Below, one piece after another: positions 15,293-25,182 of a stretch of DNA of 64,000 nucleotides. The position numbers and the translations under genes were made by a program. The notes under the pieces are model-generated. The model did not search any database, was not told the DNA's origin, and worked only from the letters and a program-made list of their open reading frames with translations. Position 1 is the stretch's first letter; every line of letters starts with the position of its first letter. This DNA comes from CAYQUC01 sp964420605 (lineage in GTDB: Bacteria > Pseudomonadota > Gammaproteobacteria > UBA6429 > Thiohalophilaceae), in assembly GCA_964420605.1 (NCBI GenBank), contig CAYQUC010000009.1:1-64000 (forward strand), read 5' to 3'.

Positions 15293-17483
15293 ACTGAACC
15301 TCTGAACGAGCAACAGGAAGGCTAAAGCGAAATGTAGTGCCGTTTACCTGATTAATGTTTGCCGATAAATGGCCGCCATGTGACTCAACGATGGAGCGGC
15401 TAATGGATAATCCCATTCCCATACCTTCTGGTTTGGTTGAAAAAAATGCAGTAAATAAATTTTCGCGCTGCTCGGTTGAAATTCCATGTCCGGTATCCCA
15501 GACCGCAACTTCAGCCATGTCAATTTGATTATTGTACCAACTGTGAATAATTAACTCTTTGCGAGTCCAACTATTGCCATCCATCGCTTCAAATGCATTT
15601 CGAATTAAATTTAACACCACTTGTTCAATTTGTATATCATCGGCCAACACTAACGGCATTACCTTTTGCAATTGTAAGTGTACATAAACGCCGCGTTTTC
15701 TGGCATCAAAATTGGCTAACTGTACTGAATCTTGAATTATTTTATTTATATCCGTGCTGGCTCGATTTGGTTCGCCCTTGCGTACAAAATCTCTCATGCG
15801 TTTAATAATATCACCCGAACGTTTACTCTGAATACTAATATTTTCCAGGGCATTGATTATTTGACTTATATTATAGGCTGGCGACGACAATCGCCTGACA
15901 CAGCCTTGAGCATAGTTCGCAATAGCAGCTAAAGGTTGATTTAACTCATGAGCAATACTCGATGCCATTTCCCCCATCATACTAACCCGGGAAACATGCG
16001 CGAGTTGCTGTTGATGATCATCATGTTGCTTCGCTACCATTTTTTGCTCTGTTATATCTAACCCCGTTGCAATGTAATTTACAATTTTGCCAGTTCCATC
16101 TCTTAATGGCGTTATCGTTTTATCTTCATAAAGCAATGAACCGTCACTGCAGCGATTAATAAATATGCCTGTAAATACCCTTCCAGAACTAATTGTGCGC
16201 CAAACATTTTTATAAAAACTACTGTCGTGTTCACCCGACTTTAGAATTGAAGGCTTAAAACCAACTGTTTCTAGTAATGAAAAACCACTTAACTTCTCAA
16301 ATGATGGATTTACATATTCAATTAAACCATCTGCATCAGTAATTATAATTGTTTCTGAAGTTTGTTCTAATGCTCGGGATAATTTTTTTAGCTCCATTAA
16401 CGTCTTTTTATGCCCACCGACTTCTTTCTGAAATAAACATTTTGACTTTATTAATTTAAACTTTAACACTAACACAATTATAGACATTAATATTAACAGC
16501 GCTATTAATACAATAACTAAAATTACATATTCACTATATCGATTTATAAAATACTCGGTGCTATTGTGGTGTTTATACGGACCAATTTTTAAATCATAAA
16601 ATAGTTTGTGTACTGGTCGATAATCAGACGGTACATTCCAACCAATATACGAACCTTTTATTGCCGCTGCATCTGAAGATTTCATTGTCAATAATGCGAC
16701 GGTAACTTTTTGCGCTAAATCGATATCGGTATGCTTGGCTTTGGATAATGGCCATTCCGGATACAATTTAGTGCTGTGTTTAAACGGATAGTCTGGATTA
16801 AATTTGGCATTTAAAATTCTAAACTCACTTAAACGGATTACCTTCTCTGCGGCCATTCGATGTAAAATATCTGCTCGCACTGTGCCACTATCAACCTTAC
16901 CATCTCGAACAGCGTAAACAATATCATCTTGAGGAAAACCGTTAAAAATTATCTCTTTTAAATCCGTAAACGGGTCGATATCTTGCGATACCATTTCATA
17001 CCATGCTAACTGGAAACCACCAAACGCTGTTGGACTAACGGCCATCATGGTTTTATTTTTTAGATTAGGAAGACTCTTTATCGCTTTATTCTGTGCTCGA
17101 GTAAAAATAACTGCTCCAAACTCGGTCACCCCACGTCTTACACGTAAATTATCTAATGTCGTCAGCCCGGTTATGCCGTAGGTTTGTTCCAATTCAACAT
17201 AATTACCTGGATTGGTGAGGATAAAATCCAGTTGGTTGCGCTCAATAGACTCACGCATAGCATTAAGATCAAGAGGTTTAATTAAAAAATTATAGCCTGG
17301 AATTTTGGAATTCAAATAATCTGCAGTAGGCATCCAACGTGATAACGTGCGCTCAGTCCCACGATAGCCTAACACTCCAATAACCACTGACTCATCAGCA
17401 GCAGAAAGCACTTGATCAGCTTGTACCTCGTATTGAATAATCGTCAAGGCGAGAAGAAAACTTAAAAGAAAAAACTTACGCAT
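15285..17483 (-). CDS. TtrS-like sensor histidine kinase with PhnD-type periplasmic domain and PAS
   Basis: A 732-residue kinase. It has a signal sequence, a periplasmic domain at about 32-287 with the PhnD-like pattern (V-I-G-V-L-G-Y-R-G near the start, L-D-F-I-L-T-N-P-G-N-Y), a membrane helix at about 318-340, and a PAS domain (about 367-482). The kinase core has S-S-I-A-H-E-L-N-Q-P-L (phospho-accepting His about 512), an N box, and D-T-G-H-G-I. The H-x-L-N-Q-P-L H-box is typical of NtrB/FixL/TtrS-type kinases. TtrS senses tetrathionate, but the ligand cannot be inferred here. The frame opens at TTG 17537; ATG 17483 starts the signal peptide and is preferred. Confidence 0.9.
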   Translation of the reverse strand: MRKFFLLSFLLALTIIQYEVQADQVLSAADESVVIGVLGYRGTERTLSRWMPTADYLNSKIPGYNFLIKPLDLNAMRESIERNQLDFILTNPGNYVELEQTYGITGLTTLDNLRVRRGVTEFGAVIFTRAQNKAIKSLPNLKNKTMMAVSPTAFGGFQLAWYEMVSQDIDPFTDLKEIIFNGFPQDDIVYAVRDGKVDSGTVRADILHRMAAEKVIRLSEFRILNAKFNPDYPFKHSTKLYPEWPLSKAKHTDIDLAQKVTVALLTMKSSDAAAIKGSYIGWNVPSDYRPVHKLFYDLKIGPYKHHNSTEYFINRYSEYVILVIVLIALLILMSIIVLVLKFKLIKSKCLFQKEVGGHKKTLMELKKLSRALEQTSETIIITDADGLIEYVNPSFEKLSGFSLLETVGFKPSILKSGEHDSSFYKNVWRTISSGRVFTGIFINRCSDGSLLYEDKTITPLRDGTGKIVNYIATGLDITEQKMVAKQHDDHQQQLAHVSRVSMMGEMASSIAHELNQPLAAIANYAQGCVRRLSSPAYNISQIINALENISIQSKRSGDIIKRMRDFVRKGEPNRASTDINKIIQDSVQLANFDARKRGVYVHLQLQKVMPLVLADDIQIEQVVLNLIRNAFEAMDGNSWTRKELIIHSWYNNQIDMAEVAVWDTGHGISTEQRENLFTAFFSTKPEGMGMGLSISRSIVESHGGHLSANINQVNGTTFRFSLPVARSEVQYA

Positions 17484-17686
17484 ACAAATATTAGTGGCTG
17501 CAATACAAATACCCAAAACCGAAATACCCAAAGTCAATAAACCAGTCTGTTTTGTGGAAATGTGCTATTTTTATTATGACTATTTTATGACTTTATCATA
17601 TCACTATCCAGCCCAACATAGTTCAGCGAATAATTGTCTATTTTTGATATAGTAAGGATATGTTCCCACTAATAAATTAGGGTTAA

Positions 17687-19477
17687 TTAATCGTATTGAG
17701 CATACAAAGAATTTAAACTCGGAGTCGAACCCTTTTTTTGTGATTTCAGAGTAAAACTCGGTGGTTGTAAATTAAATGCTGACCATAATAAAGAACCATC
17801 CCAGTCCGAAGCATTCCTTTGATACAAACAGGACTCCAACTTATCTAGCGCTAGTATTAGTTCTGGTGCAGAAAAAGCGCGTAATGCACTTATATTTGTA
17901 AATTGCGTCGACTGTGTTTTAGCATTAGCCCACTGCAATAATAAACTACTACAGTCTCGGGCATTATTATTTAAACAAGCCTCTTTTATTTGCTTGGTAG
18001 AAATCGATTTAAATGCCACCGGTGTAACATTACTCGATGCTAATGATTCAGACAAAGTCATTTTGGCTCGTAATTGCACCAGTAGATACAGTGTCACCAG
18101 CCACAATAATGCCAACACACTGCACGCGATAATCCACCACCATGACACAACCTGCTGTGCACCACTATTTCCATCTAAATTCAACGATTTATTACTGTCG
18201 ACCTCTTGCAAGGCAACTGCCTCATTGTCGTCAATGCGTAAATTTGGCTCAGGGCTTTGATTGCTATTAAGCGCATCATCTGACGTGCTACTGGCTATCA
18301 CCGTAATGGTTTTAGCCGGTAATTTCGATTCTTGGATGCTATTGCTTTTAGTATCCCACCACGGAATAACAATTTCAGCTAACTCCTGTTGCCCAACCTT
18401 GGTTGGCATTAATGCCGTTTTAAAGCGTTTGCTTGCTATCAATCCGAGCGGATTATCTCGTTCGGCTGTTTCTGGCACATCGGGATACAGTTTAATAGTC
18501 TTCGGCGCTGCAAATTTAACTTCTGGTAATTGTGCTGCTGTTAAATTTTGAGCTGTTAGACTAATCGTTCGAGTCATCGGTTCACCCGATACAAATGAAT
18601 TAACATCACCCGACCAAGTCTCACTAATGGTTAAACTATCAACTGGAAGCCACGCTGCATTAGGGTACTTTTGAGTAAACTCAATAGGAATACCTTTAAC
18701 GTCAATTTCAACAGGTTTCGTTTGTAACTGTTTTATTGTACCTCGACTATTAAAGGGATCCATATTAAAGAATGAACGTTGACGTTGATTGCTGACTATT
18801 TGAGTTTGAAAAGTTATCGATGGTATTTTTAGCTTACCACTTTTTTGAGGAAATATAGCATAACGACGTTCTAACACCGAATAAGCAACGCCATCAACGA
18901 CCACTCTTTTATCAGTATCTTTACCCAATTTAGTAATAATTGCCTGATTATTTTCACTAACGGGTTCACTTAAACTTGCATTTGCAATTTGTATGCGGCG
19001 AAATAATTTTATGCTGTAAATTACTTGCTGTTGAACATAAACTGACTTTGGCTCAACATTCACTTCAAGGTAAATATCCCGTGATTGTTCACTATCTTGC
19101 GTAGTAACTGTATCGGAAACTGTAATTGCAATTGCATCACTTTTATCTTGTCCAAAATTAATTTCGGGAATAATAAAAGATCCCGGTTTATCTGCAATTA
19201 ATACCATAATCCAGGTTTTAGTTTTAGTCATTGAACCATTGATAAAACTAAGGTTTGAGCTTTGAGAAGTACTTAACACTCTAAATTTATTGTGTAATTC
19301 AGTGAAATCTGGGTCTTCATCAACACTGCCATTCGCTTCTAATATAAAACGAAATGACTCACCTACCGGTATCGGATTTCTATCAACCACTGCCGTTATC
19401 TCGACCGCATTCGCTGTTGTTATTAATATCGCCGACAGTATAAAAATACCGACTATTTTATGTAAAAAATTTACCAT
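17687..19477 (-). CDS. batD: BatD family protein (Bat aerotolerance operon)
   Basis: A 596-residue exported membrane protein. It has a signal peptide (about 1-24) and beta-rich periplasmic repeats with BatD-type starts (A-V-V-D-R-N-P-I-P-V-G-E-S-F). A transmembrane helix lies near 455-478 (W-W-I-I-A-C-S-V-L-A-L-L-W), followed by a cytoplasmic tail of about 120 residues. BatD proteins occur with BatA and BatB VWA proteins and MoxR; the complex is linked to envelope stress or oxygen tolerance, with no known chemistry. The gene overlaps batBC by 7 bases and is the last gene of the operon. Confidence 0.88.
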   Translation of the reverse strand: MVNFLHKIVGIFILSAILITTANAVEITAVVDRNPIPVGESFRFILEANGSVDEDPDFTELHNKFRVLSTSQSSNLSFINGSMTKTKTWIMVLIADKPGSFIIPEINFGQDKSDAIAITVSDTVTTQDSEQSRDIYLEVNVEPKSVYVQQQVIYSIKLFRRIQIANASLSEPVSENNQAIITKLGKDTDKRVVVDGVAYSVLERRYAIFPQKSGKLKIPSITFQTQIVSNQRQRSFFNMDPFNSRGTIKQLQTKPVEIDVKGIPIEFTQKYPNAAWLPVDSLTISETWSGDVNSFVSGEPMTRTISLTAQNLTAAQLPEVKFAAPKTIKLYPDVPETAERDNPLGLIASKRFKTALMPTKVGQQELAEIVIPWWDTKSNSIQESKLPAKTITVIASSTSDDALNSNQSPEPNLRIDDNEAVALQEVDSNKSLNLDGNSGAQQVVSWWWIIACSVLALLWLVTLYLLVQLRAKMTLSESLASSNVTPVAFKSISTKQIKEACLNNNARDCSSLLLQWANAKTQSTQFTNISALRAFSAPELILALDKLESCLYQRNASDWDGSLLWSAFNLQPPSFTLKSQKKGSTPSLNSLYAQYD

Positions 19478-21345
19478 GCGGGGCCTTTACTATAGGGTTG
19501 ATTATTACGACGTTTATATTGATACCGAAATTTTCGACGCATTAAGCCTGCCGGATCATCGGGTATTTTACGTAGCCATTGTTCCACGGCTTGTTGTTGT
19601 TCTTTATTTTCACTATTAAGATCTTCATCTAATTTTGCTTGTTGTTTTAATTCTTCTTCTGTTTTTTCTGATTTTTGTTGTTTATCAGTTTCTGCTTTTT
19701 TCGCAGCTTGATCTTGCTTCTTTTTATCATCTTCGCTGTTTTGTTCTTGTTGTTTTTGGCTTTGCTCGTCTTTCTTTTGTTCTTTGTCGTTATCGGATTC
19801 TTTTTGATCCGACTTTGAATCCTGTTGCTCAGACTCACTATCAGAATCTTTCGATTCACTATTATTTTTTTCTTTACCTTTATCATCTTGCTCTTTCTTT
19901 TCTTGACCTTTATCGCTTTGCTCTTTCTTTTCTTGATCTTTATCGTCTTGATTTTTATCTTGTTTATTATCAGATTTTTCTTGTTGTTTTTTTAACTGAT
20001 CTTCAACTAGTTTTTTGTTGTATAAGGAATCTTGATGTTCAGGGTTGCTCTTGATAACTTCATCATAATTTTTAATCGCTTCATCATAACGATTTAATTT
20101 AGCAAGTGCATTGGCTCGATTGTAAATGGAATTTACATCCGTTTTACCCTCTAATAATTCAAGCGTTTTTTCGTAGTCACCGGCTTTATAACTTGCAGCA
20201 GCCTGCCAATCTTTATTTTGAAATAATTCAGCAGACTCTTTATTTTTCCCATCACGAAATAACTGTTTAGCTTGTTGATTGGAATTAGACCACAATGAAT
20301 CCCAACTTAGCGCATAACTTGTTTCAGGCACTGGCAACAATATAACCACAAACACAAAAACCAAACCTTTTCGAAAGGAAAGTAACACCAATGGTAAAAG
20401 TAACAAAACCAACCAGGGTCCTTGCTCACGCCAAATATCTGCGTCTTGCTCATTGTCTGATTGTTCACTTTGACTATTATCAAAAATTCTAGTGCTGATT
20501 AATTTTTTTAAATCACTGTCATCAACACTTAAACTCGAGAACTGACCATTATTTCGAATAGCCAAACGTTTTAAAAAAACATTATTGGTTTTTGCAATAA
20601 CAATATTGCCTGTTGAATCTTTTAAAAATCCGCCTTTAACAAGGTTAATAGGAGCGCCCTGCTCGGTGCCAACCGATAAGATGGATAAATTAAAATTAAC
20701 CGTATTGAGCAATTTTGTAACTGTAGGGGCATACATCTCGGGAACTTCATCGGTTAACAATAAAATATCACCTTCAGTAATACCTCCTTGTTTGAATAAT
20801 GCCAACGCTTTAGCAATGGCAATATCCACTCGGCTGCCCTGGCTTGGCATCATTGCCGGAATTAAACTCGGTACAAGTTGAGCGATGGTCTCCGTATCAT
20901 CCGTTAAGGGACTCACCACAAACGAATCACCGGCATAAACAATTAATGCTGTTTGACCTTCTTCTCGTTGCTTTAGTAAATCAAGTAATTTAAGACGAAT
21001 ACGCACCAAACGAGAAGGCTTTACATCTTGAGCCTGCATCGATTTTGATAAATCCAATAATATAATTAACGATGATTGTTGGCGAAATACGGGTTGGGGT
21101 AACTTATCCCATGCAGGTCCAGCCAAACTAATAATTGTTATCAAACCATAAAATAGTAAAAACCACACTAGCAAATTTCGCTTTTTTGTTTCGGTACCAA
21201 CAATAAGGTGTTTTAATAATCGAGGATCACAAACTTGTTTCCAATTATGTTGATTATTTTGCTTATATTTAACTAACCAAATAATTAATAATAACGGTAT
21301 TAACGCCAAAAACCATAGAGGCCGCAAAAAAATAAAATCACTCAT
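19471..21345 (-). CDS. BatB-BatC fusion: VWA domain plus TPR and low-complexity tail
   Basis: A 624-residue membrane protein. Two N-terminal helices precede a von Willebrand A domain whose MIDAS motif is D-L-S-K-S (98-102), with L-L-L-T-D-E later. Further helices lie near 310-345. A TPR segment follows (A-S-Y-K-A-G-D-Y-E-K, N-R-Y-D-E-A-I-K-N-Y-D-E), then about 130 residues rich in K, E, Q, D and S, and the conserved end V-E-Q-W-L-R-K-I-P-D-D-P. This corresponds to BatB fused to BatC, a common gammaproteobacterial arrangement. Short in-frame repeats (K-E-Q-x-D-K-G-x-E-K) lie near 19880-19960. It overlaps batA by 4 bases (ATGA). Confidence 0.9.
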   Translation of the reverse strand: MSDFIFLRPLWFLALIPLLLIIWLVKYKQNNQHNWKQVCDPRLLKHLIVGTETKKRNLLVWFLLFYGLITIISLAGPAWDKLPQPVFRQQSSLIILLDLSKSMQAQDVKPSRLVRIRLKLLDLLKQREEGQTALIVYAGDSFVVSPLTDDTETIAQLVPSLIPAMMPSQGSRVDIAIAKALALFKQGGITEGDILLLTDEVPEMYAPTVTKLLNTVNFNLSILSVGTEQGAPINLVKGGFLKDSTGNIVIAKTNNVFLKRLAIRNNGQFSSLSVDDSDLKKLISTRIFDNSQSEQSDNEQDADIWREQGPWLVLLLLPLVLLSFRKGLVFVFVVILLPVPETSYALSWDSLWSNSNQQAKQLFRDGKNKESAELFQNKDWQAAASYKAGDYEKTLELLEGKTDVNSIYNRANALAKLNRYDEAIKNYDEVIKSNPEHQDSLYNKKLVEDQLKKQQEKSDNKQDKNQDDKDQEKKEQSDKGQEKKEQDDKGKEKNNSESKDSDSESEQQDSKSDQKESDNDKEQKKDEQSQKQQEQNSEDDKKKQDQAAKKAETDKQQKSEKTEEELKQQAKLDEDLNSENKEQQQAVEQWLRKIPDDPAGLMRRKFRYQYKRRNNQPYSKGPAW

Positions 21346-22355
21346 TTCGACCGCCCCACTAAATTAATAAACGTTGCCCAGTATTCTACCAATAACAATA
21401 TCAACGCCAACATAAAACTGAGCGCCAAAGGCCACATGAACATTTCTGACATTGGACGAAAAGTTTGTTTATCTTTTTCTATTGGTTCTAACTCATCGAG
21501 TATTTCATAAATTTTTTGAAGTGCTTGAGTATTTCTAGCTCGATAGTATTTTCCACCTGTGGATTCAGCAATTGCTGTAAGGGTCTTTTCATCTAGCGAA
21601 CTCGACGGATTAACAGTACGACTACCAAAAAGTGATCGCACTGTCATTTTATCAGCACCAACCCCAATGGTATAAATTTTTAATTTTCTAACAGCAGCTA
21701 ATTCAGCCGCTTTTATTGGTTTTAACTCACCGGCAGTATTCTCGCCATCGGTTAATAAAATTAACACACGACTATCAACACTTTGTTTACTTAAACGTTT
21801 AACTGCTAGACCAATTGCATCACCAATTGCAGTACTGTCTCCCGCTAAACCAAGTGCTGACTCTCTTAATAACTGCGTAACAGTATCCCTATCAAATGTT
21901 AACGGTACTTGTAAATAGGCTTGTGTACCAAACAATATCAAACCAATGCGATCGCCCACTCGCCGTTGAATAAATTCACTCGCAACTGATTTTATCGCCG
22001 TTAATCGGTCAACCATACGGCCATTCAATTCAAAATCGGCGGTCTCCATACTGCCAGATAAATCGACTGCCAACATTAAGTCTCGACCACTGACGGGCAA
22101 TTCAATGGCCTCACCCAACCATTGAGGTCGCATACTTGCTAGCACCAATGAAATCCAAATTAAAATCAATACCACCCGATAAACCGGTTTATGCATTGAA
22201 CCTGACACCGTAGTGCTGGTATTTGTTCGGTATTCCTGGCTAAACGGTATTTGTAACGCAGCTTGTTGTGATTGTGTAACGCTCGGCAAAAAATAACGAA
22301 TAATAATCGGTATAGGTAAAACCAAACTAAGCCACAGCCATTCAAATGATAGCAT
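21342..22355 (-). CDS. batA: BatA, VWA-domain membrane protein
   Basis: A 337-residue protein with N-terminal helices (about 2-22 and 58-76), a VWA domain with intact MIDAS D-L-S-G-S (98-102), a Thr near 175 in G-D-S-T-A-I-G, and L-L-T-D-G-E-N (200-206). A C-terminal membrane helix lies near 308-330. BatA is thought to act with BatB in a membrane complex driven by a MoxR ATPase. The start codon overlaps the end of the DUF4381 gene, and the stop overlaps batBC, so all are translationally coupled. Confidence 0.92.
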   Translation of the reverse strand: MLSFEWLWLSLVLPIPIIIRYFLPSVTQSQQAALQIPFSQEYRTNTSTTVSGSMHKPVYRVVLILIWISLVLASMRPQWLGEAIELPVSGRDLMLAVDLSGSMETADFELNGRMVDRLTAIKSVASEFIQRRVGDRIGLILFGTQAYLQVPLTFDRDTVTQLLRESALGLAGDSTAIGDAIGLAVKRLSKQSVDSRVLILLTDGENTAGELKPIKAAELAAVRKLKIYTIGVGADKMTVRSLFGSRTVNPSSSLDEKTLTAIAESTGGKYYRARNTQALQKIYEILDELEPIEKDKQTFRPMSEMFMWPLALSFMLALILLLVEYWATFINLVGRSK

Positions 22356-22876
22356 TATCGTAACCCATACTGATTTTTTAAATTATACTTAAGCCAGTGT
22401 TTTACAAGCTCATGGACCGGCGTAACATCGTCAGTAATATTGGCTTGATATGGCCCGCTTAATAAAATTGTACCAACACCAGATTTAAATGACATTTTTT
22501 CATTTTCAATTATTTTTTGTTGCGGTAGCTTGGAGTCTAAAAATTCTAACCATGCAGTTCCGTGCAACTTAGCAACTGATTCTTGTTTGAATTTATAAAG
22601 TGATACTCGACGCAATAATGCCGATACCTGTTTTATAAATTGTTGTGCATTATGATCATTTTTATACTGGTTAAAATGCTGCGCTAATTCAAGTTTGATA
22701 TTCTTATTTAATTTTCTATTATAATACGTTTTTTTATACACAAATATACTTAACGCAACAATCACCACCAAGACTATTAACATCCACCACCCTGGTGCTA
22801 AAGGCCACCATAAGATGCTATCGGGTAAATGGATATCACGTAAAGCCAATTCCACTTTCGGTGTAGCAGGATTCAT
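22355..22876 (-). CDS. DUF4381 membrane protein of the bat operon
   Basis: A 173-residue protein. It begins with a short exported stretch (L-R-D-I-H-L-P-D-S-I-L-W-W-P-L-A-P-G-W-W), then a membrane helix (about 30-47) and a helical cytoplasmic part. L-R-D-I-H-x-P and W-P-x-A-P-G-W-W are typical of DUF4381, which is found between DUF58 and batA genes in gammaproteobacteria. Its role is unknown. It overlaps the DUF58 gene by 4 bases (ATGA). Confidence 0.85.
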   Translation of the reverse strand: MNPATPKVELALRDIHLPDSILWWPLAPGWWMLIVLVVIVALSIFVYKKTYYNRKLNKNIKLELAQHFNQYKNDHNAQQFIKQVSALLRRVSLYKFKQESVAKLHGTAWLEFLDSKLPQQKIIENEKMSFKSGVGTILLSGPYQANITDDVTPVHELVKHWLKYNLKNQYGLR

Positions 22877-23841
22877 CGTCGCTTAATTCCTAAACCAGTT
22901 TGCAGGGTTGATAAAATATTGTCAGTGGTGCAAATCGGTAAAAAATACATACCATAACGTTGGCATAATTTAATTAAATGTGCTTTACGCAACTCAAAGT
23001 TTTCATGGAATTGTTGCCGAAACTGTGTGCTATTGGTATCTAGGGTAAACGCATTATTCTCGTCATTACACACTCGATAAAATCCTTTGGGCGGTAATTC
23101 TGATTCAATCGGGTCGTAGACAAAAATAAAAACAATATCATTGTGTTTTGATAATTGTGCGACAGTTTGCTCTGCCTGCTCGGTAAAACCACGAAAATCA
23201 CTAATCATAAAAACCAAGCTGCCAGGATTGGTTACATGCTGTAACCTGAACATTGCTTGTTCAGTGGAGTTTTCGATATGATTGCTATTTTTATTTTCAT
23301 TATCAGAACTAGCTTGATGCGTCGTCCAGGCACTATGTTCAACAAGCTGCTGAATATAATGAATAACGGCTTTTTTGCCGCGTTTTGGGCGTAATTCAAT
23401 GTGTTGTTGCTTTGAAAAAATCAAACCACCTAGTCGATCACCGTGATAATTGGCGCTCCATGCTAACAAGCTAGCGACATAACTTGCGACAACCGATTTA
23501 AATGCTTTTTGAGTTGCAAAAAACATAGGAGCATTTAAATCCAGAAAAAGTAGTACACTACGCTCACGTTCTTCACGAAACATTTTGGTATAGGGCTTTC
23601 CAGTACGCGCCATTACGCGCCAATCGATGTTCCTAATTTCATCGCCAACTTGATAGGGACGCACTTCATCAAACTCCATTCCACGTCCTTTAAATGCTGA
23701 AGAGTAACCTCCACTCCATTGTGAACGAATTTTTCCGGCCTTCAACGGTAACTGTCGTGCAGATTGACTCAGACGTATTAAATTTTGTTTTTGAACATCA
23801 ACTACATCATCGTTTAGTTCATTAGGTGATTCATATTTCAT
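22873..23841 (-). CDS. DUF58 domain protein of the moxR-bat operon
   Basis: A 322-residue cytoplasmic protein. The DUF58 signature is clear: G-R-G-M-E-F-D-E-V-R-P-Y-Q-V-G-D-E-I-R-N-I-D-W-R-V-M-A-R (about 54-81), then E-R-E-R-S-V-L-L-F-L-D. The domain has a degenerate VWA-like fold. DUF58 proteins are nearly always encoded directly after moxR and are presumed substrates or partners of the ATPase. It lies 6 bases after moxR and overlaps the next gene by 4. Confidence 0.92.
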   Translation of the reverse strand: MKYESPNELNDDVVDVQKQNLIRLSQSARQLPLKAGKIRSQWSGGYSSAFKGRGMEFDEVRPYQVGDEIRNIDWRVMARTGKPYTKMFREERERSVLLFLDLNAPMFFATQKAFKSVVASYVASLLAWSANYHGDRLGGLIFSKQQHIELRPKRGKKAVIHYIQQLVEHSAWTTHQASSDNENKNSNHIENSTEQAMFRLQHVTNPGSLVFMISDFRGFTEQAEQTVAQLSKHNDIVFIFVYDPIESELPPKGFYRVCNDENNAFTLDTNSTQFRQQFHENFELRKAHLIKLCQRYGMYFLPICTTDNILSTLQTGLGIKRR

Positions 23842-23847
23842 GTTAAA

Positions 23848-24816
23848 TTATGGTACTGGAATACGTTCTATTAATGTTTGAATAAATTTATCAGGCGTGA
23901 TGCCATCGGCTTCCGCTTCGTAGCTCAATATAATTCTATGTCGCAAAATATCAAATGCAAGAGATTGAATATCTTCTGGTGATACAAAGTCACGCCCTTC
24001 TAACCAAGCTCGAGCACGCACACAGCGATCGAGTGAAATACTCGCCCGTGGGCTGGCACCGTATTCTATCCATTTAGCAAGATCGTCGCCATACCGTTCC
24101 GGTGAACGCGTTGCTAATACCAGCTCCAATAAATATTGCTCTAAATTATCCGCTAAAAATATATTTAAAACTTCCTGCCGTGCTTCAAACAAGACTGATT
24201 GCATAACTTGAGCTTCTGGAATTTTAATCGATGCAGAAGGAGCCATAGCTTCACTGCGAGCCAATTTTAAAATTTCTTTTTCAACATCATTGTCAGGGTA
24301 GGTAATTTTTACATGTAATAAAAATCGATCTAACTGAGCTTCGGGTAACGGATAAGTTCCCTCTTGCTCAATAGGATTTTGAGTTGCCATGACCAAAAAC
24401 AGTTTTTCCAATGGATAGGTTTTGGTGCCGACTGTTATTTGCCGTTCTTCCATTGCTTCTAACAATGCCGATTGTACTTTTGCTGGGGCACGGTTAATTT
24501 CATCAGCCAATATTAAATTATGAAACAACGGTCCTTTTTGAAAATGGAACGAGCCTTCATTTGGCCTAAAAACCTCGGTACCGGTCAAGTCAGCCGGTAA
24601 TAAGTCAGGAGTAAACTGCACTCGATGGAAATCACCTTCAATCGTTTGACTTAATATCTTGATGGCCCGGGTTTTTGCCAAACCAGGCGCTCCTTCCACT
24701 AGTAGATGGCCATCAGCCAATACTGCGATTAATAATCGTTCAACTAACTCGTGTTGACCTAAAATTTCTGTATTCATATAATCGCGAAGCGATTTAATAA
24801 CTTGTTGATTCGACAT
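23848..24816 (-). CDS. moxR: MoxR-family AAA+ ATPase
   Basis: A 322-residue AAA+ ATPase with Walker A G-A-P-G-L-A-K-T (42-49) and Walker B L-I-L-A-D-E-I-N-R-A-P (101-111). It also has sensor 1 in M-A-T-Q-N-P-I-E-Q-E-G-T and the C-terminal lid with G-A-S-P-R-A. MoxR proteins are chaperone-like ATPases acting with VWA proteins. It is the first gene of a six-gene operon; GAGGAG lies 4-5 bases before the ATG. The 366-base spacer upstream holds the promoter and separates it from a divergent DsrE-like gene. Confidence 0.95.
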   Translation of the reverse strand: MSNQQVIKSLRDYMNTEILGQHELVERLLIAVLADGHLLVEGAPGLAKTRAIKILSQTIEGDFHRVQFTPDLLPADLTGTEVFRPNEGSFHFQKGPLFHNLILADEINRAPAKVQSALLEAMEERQITVGTKTYPLEKLFLVMATQNPIEQEGTYPLPEAQLDRFLLHVKITYPDNDVEKEILKLARSEAMAPSASIKIPEAQVMQSVLFEARQEVLNIFLADNLEQYLLELVLATRSPERYGDDLAKWIEYGASPRASISLDRCVRARAWLEGRDFVSPEDIQSLAFDILRHRIILSYEAEADGITPDKFIQTLIERIPVP

Positions 24817-25182
24817 GCTGCTCCTCGCAAGCTTGTTAATTATTCAAACTTAAGAACCCAATTCAGGGAAAAAGTTTCCACTAATGTTACTGGAGTATTA
24901 ATAATTATCCTTAATACTTGTAAAAATCTGCATATTGGAAATTTACTGCTTATAGTATTGATTTTTATAGATATATTAAAACAATATTATATTAGTGGCT
25001 ATTAATAATCTAGAGATTATATAACGATTTAACAAAATTCAGTAACAAACTGATAAAAGTTTATTTTCGCTTAATTGCTAAACTACAAAAGCTGGTAAAT
25101 GATAACGCTTTATAGCATTAAAACAACTGTATAAAATAAATACAGTCCCTGAACCTTACATAGCCCTTATTGTCTTAGTACT
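24817..25182. promoter_or_regulatory. Divergent promoter region of moxR (-) and the DsrE-like gene (+)
   Basis: An AT-rich spacer of 366 bases with no gene. Two operator-like palindromes are visible. ATAATCT-AG-AGATTAT lies at 25005-25020, directly followed by the recurring 13-mer TATAACGATTTAA (25020-25032). CTGTAT-N7-ATACAG lies at 25127-25145, 38 bases before the DsrE-like ATG. The second resembles a LexA box in its ends, but its spacing is 3 bases too long. Protein binding is not shown. Confidence 0.4.

Noticed and set aside
19647..20054. Long antisense frames over the batBC low-complexity region
   Set aside because: They arise from the repetitive Lys/Glu/Gln codons of batBC read in other frames. 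They are Lys- or Leu/Phe-rich without domain features.
25127..25145. LexA-box-like sequence CTGTAT-N7-ATACAG upstream of the DsrE-like gene
   Set aside because: LexA boxes need CTGT-N8-ACAG. Here 11 bases separate CTGT and ACAG, so it is kept only as a generic palindrome.
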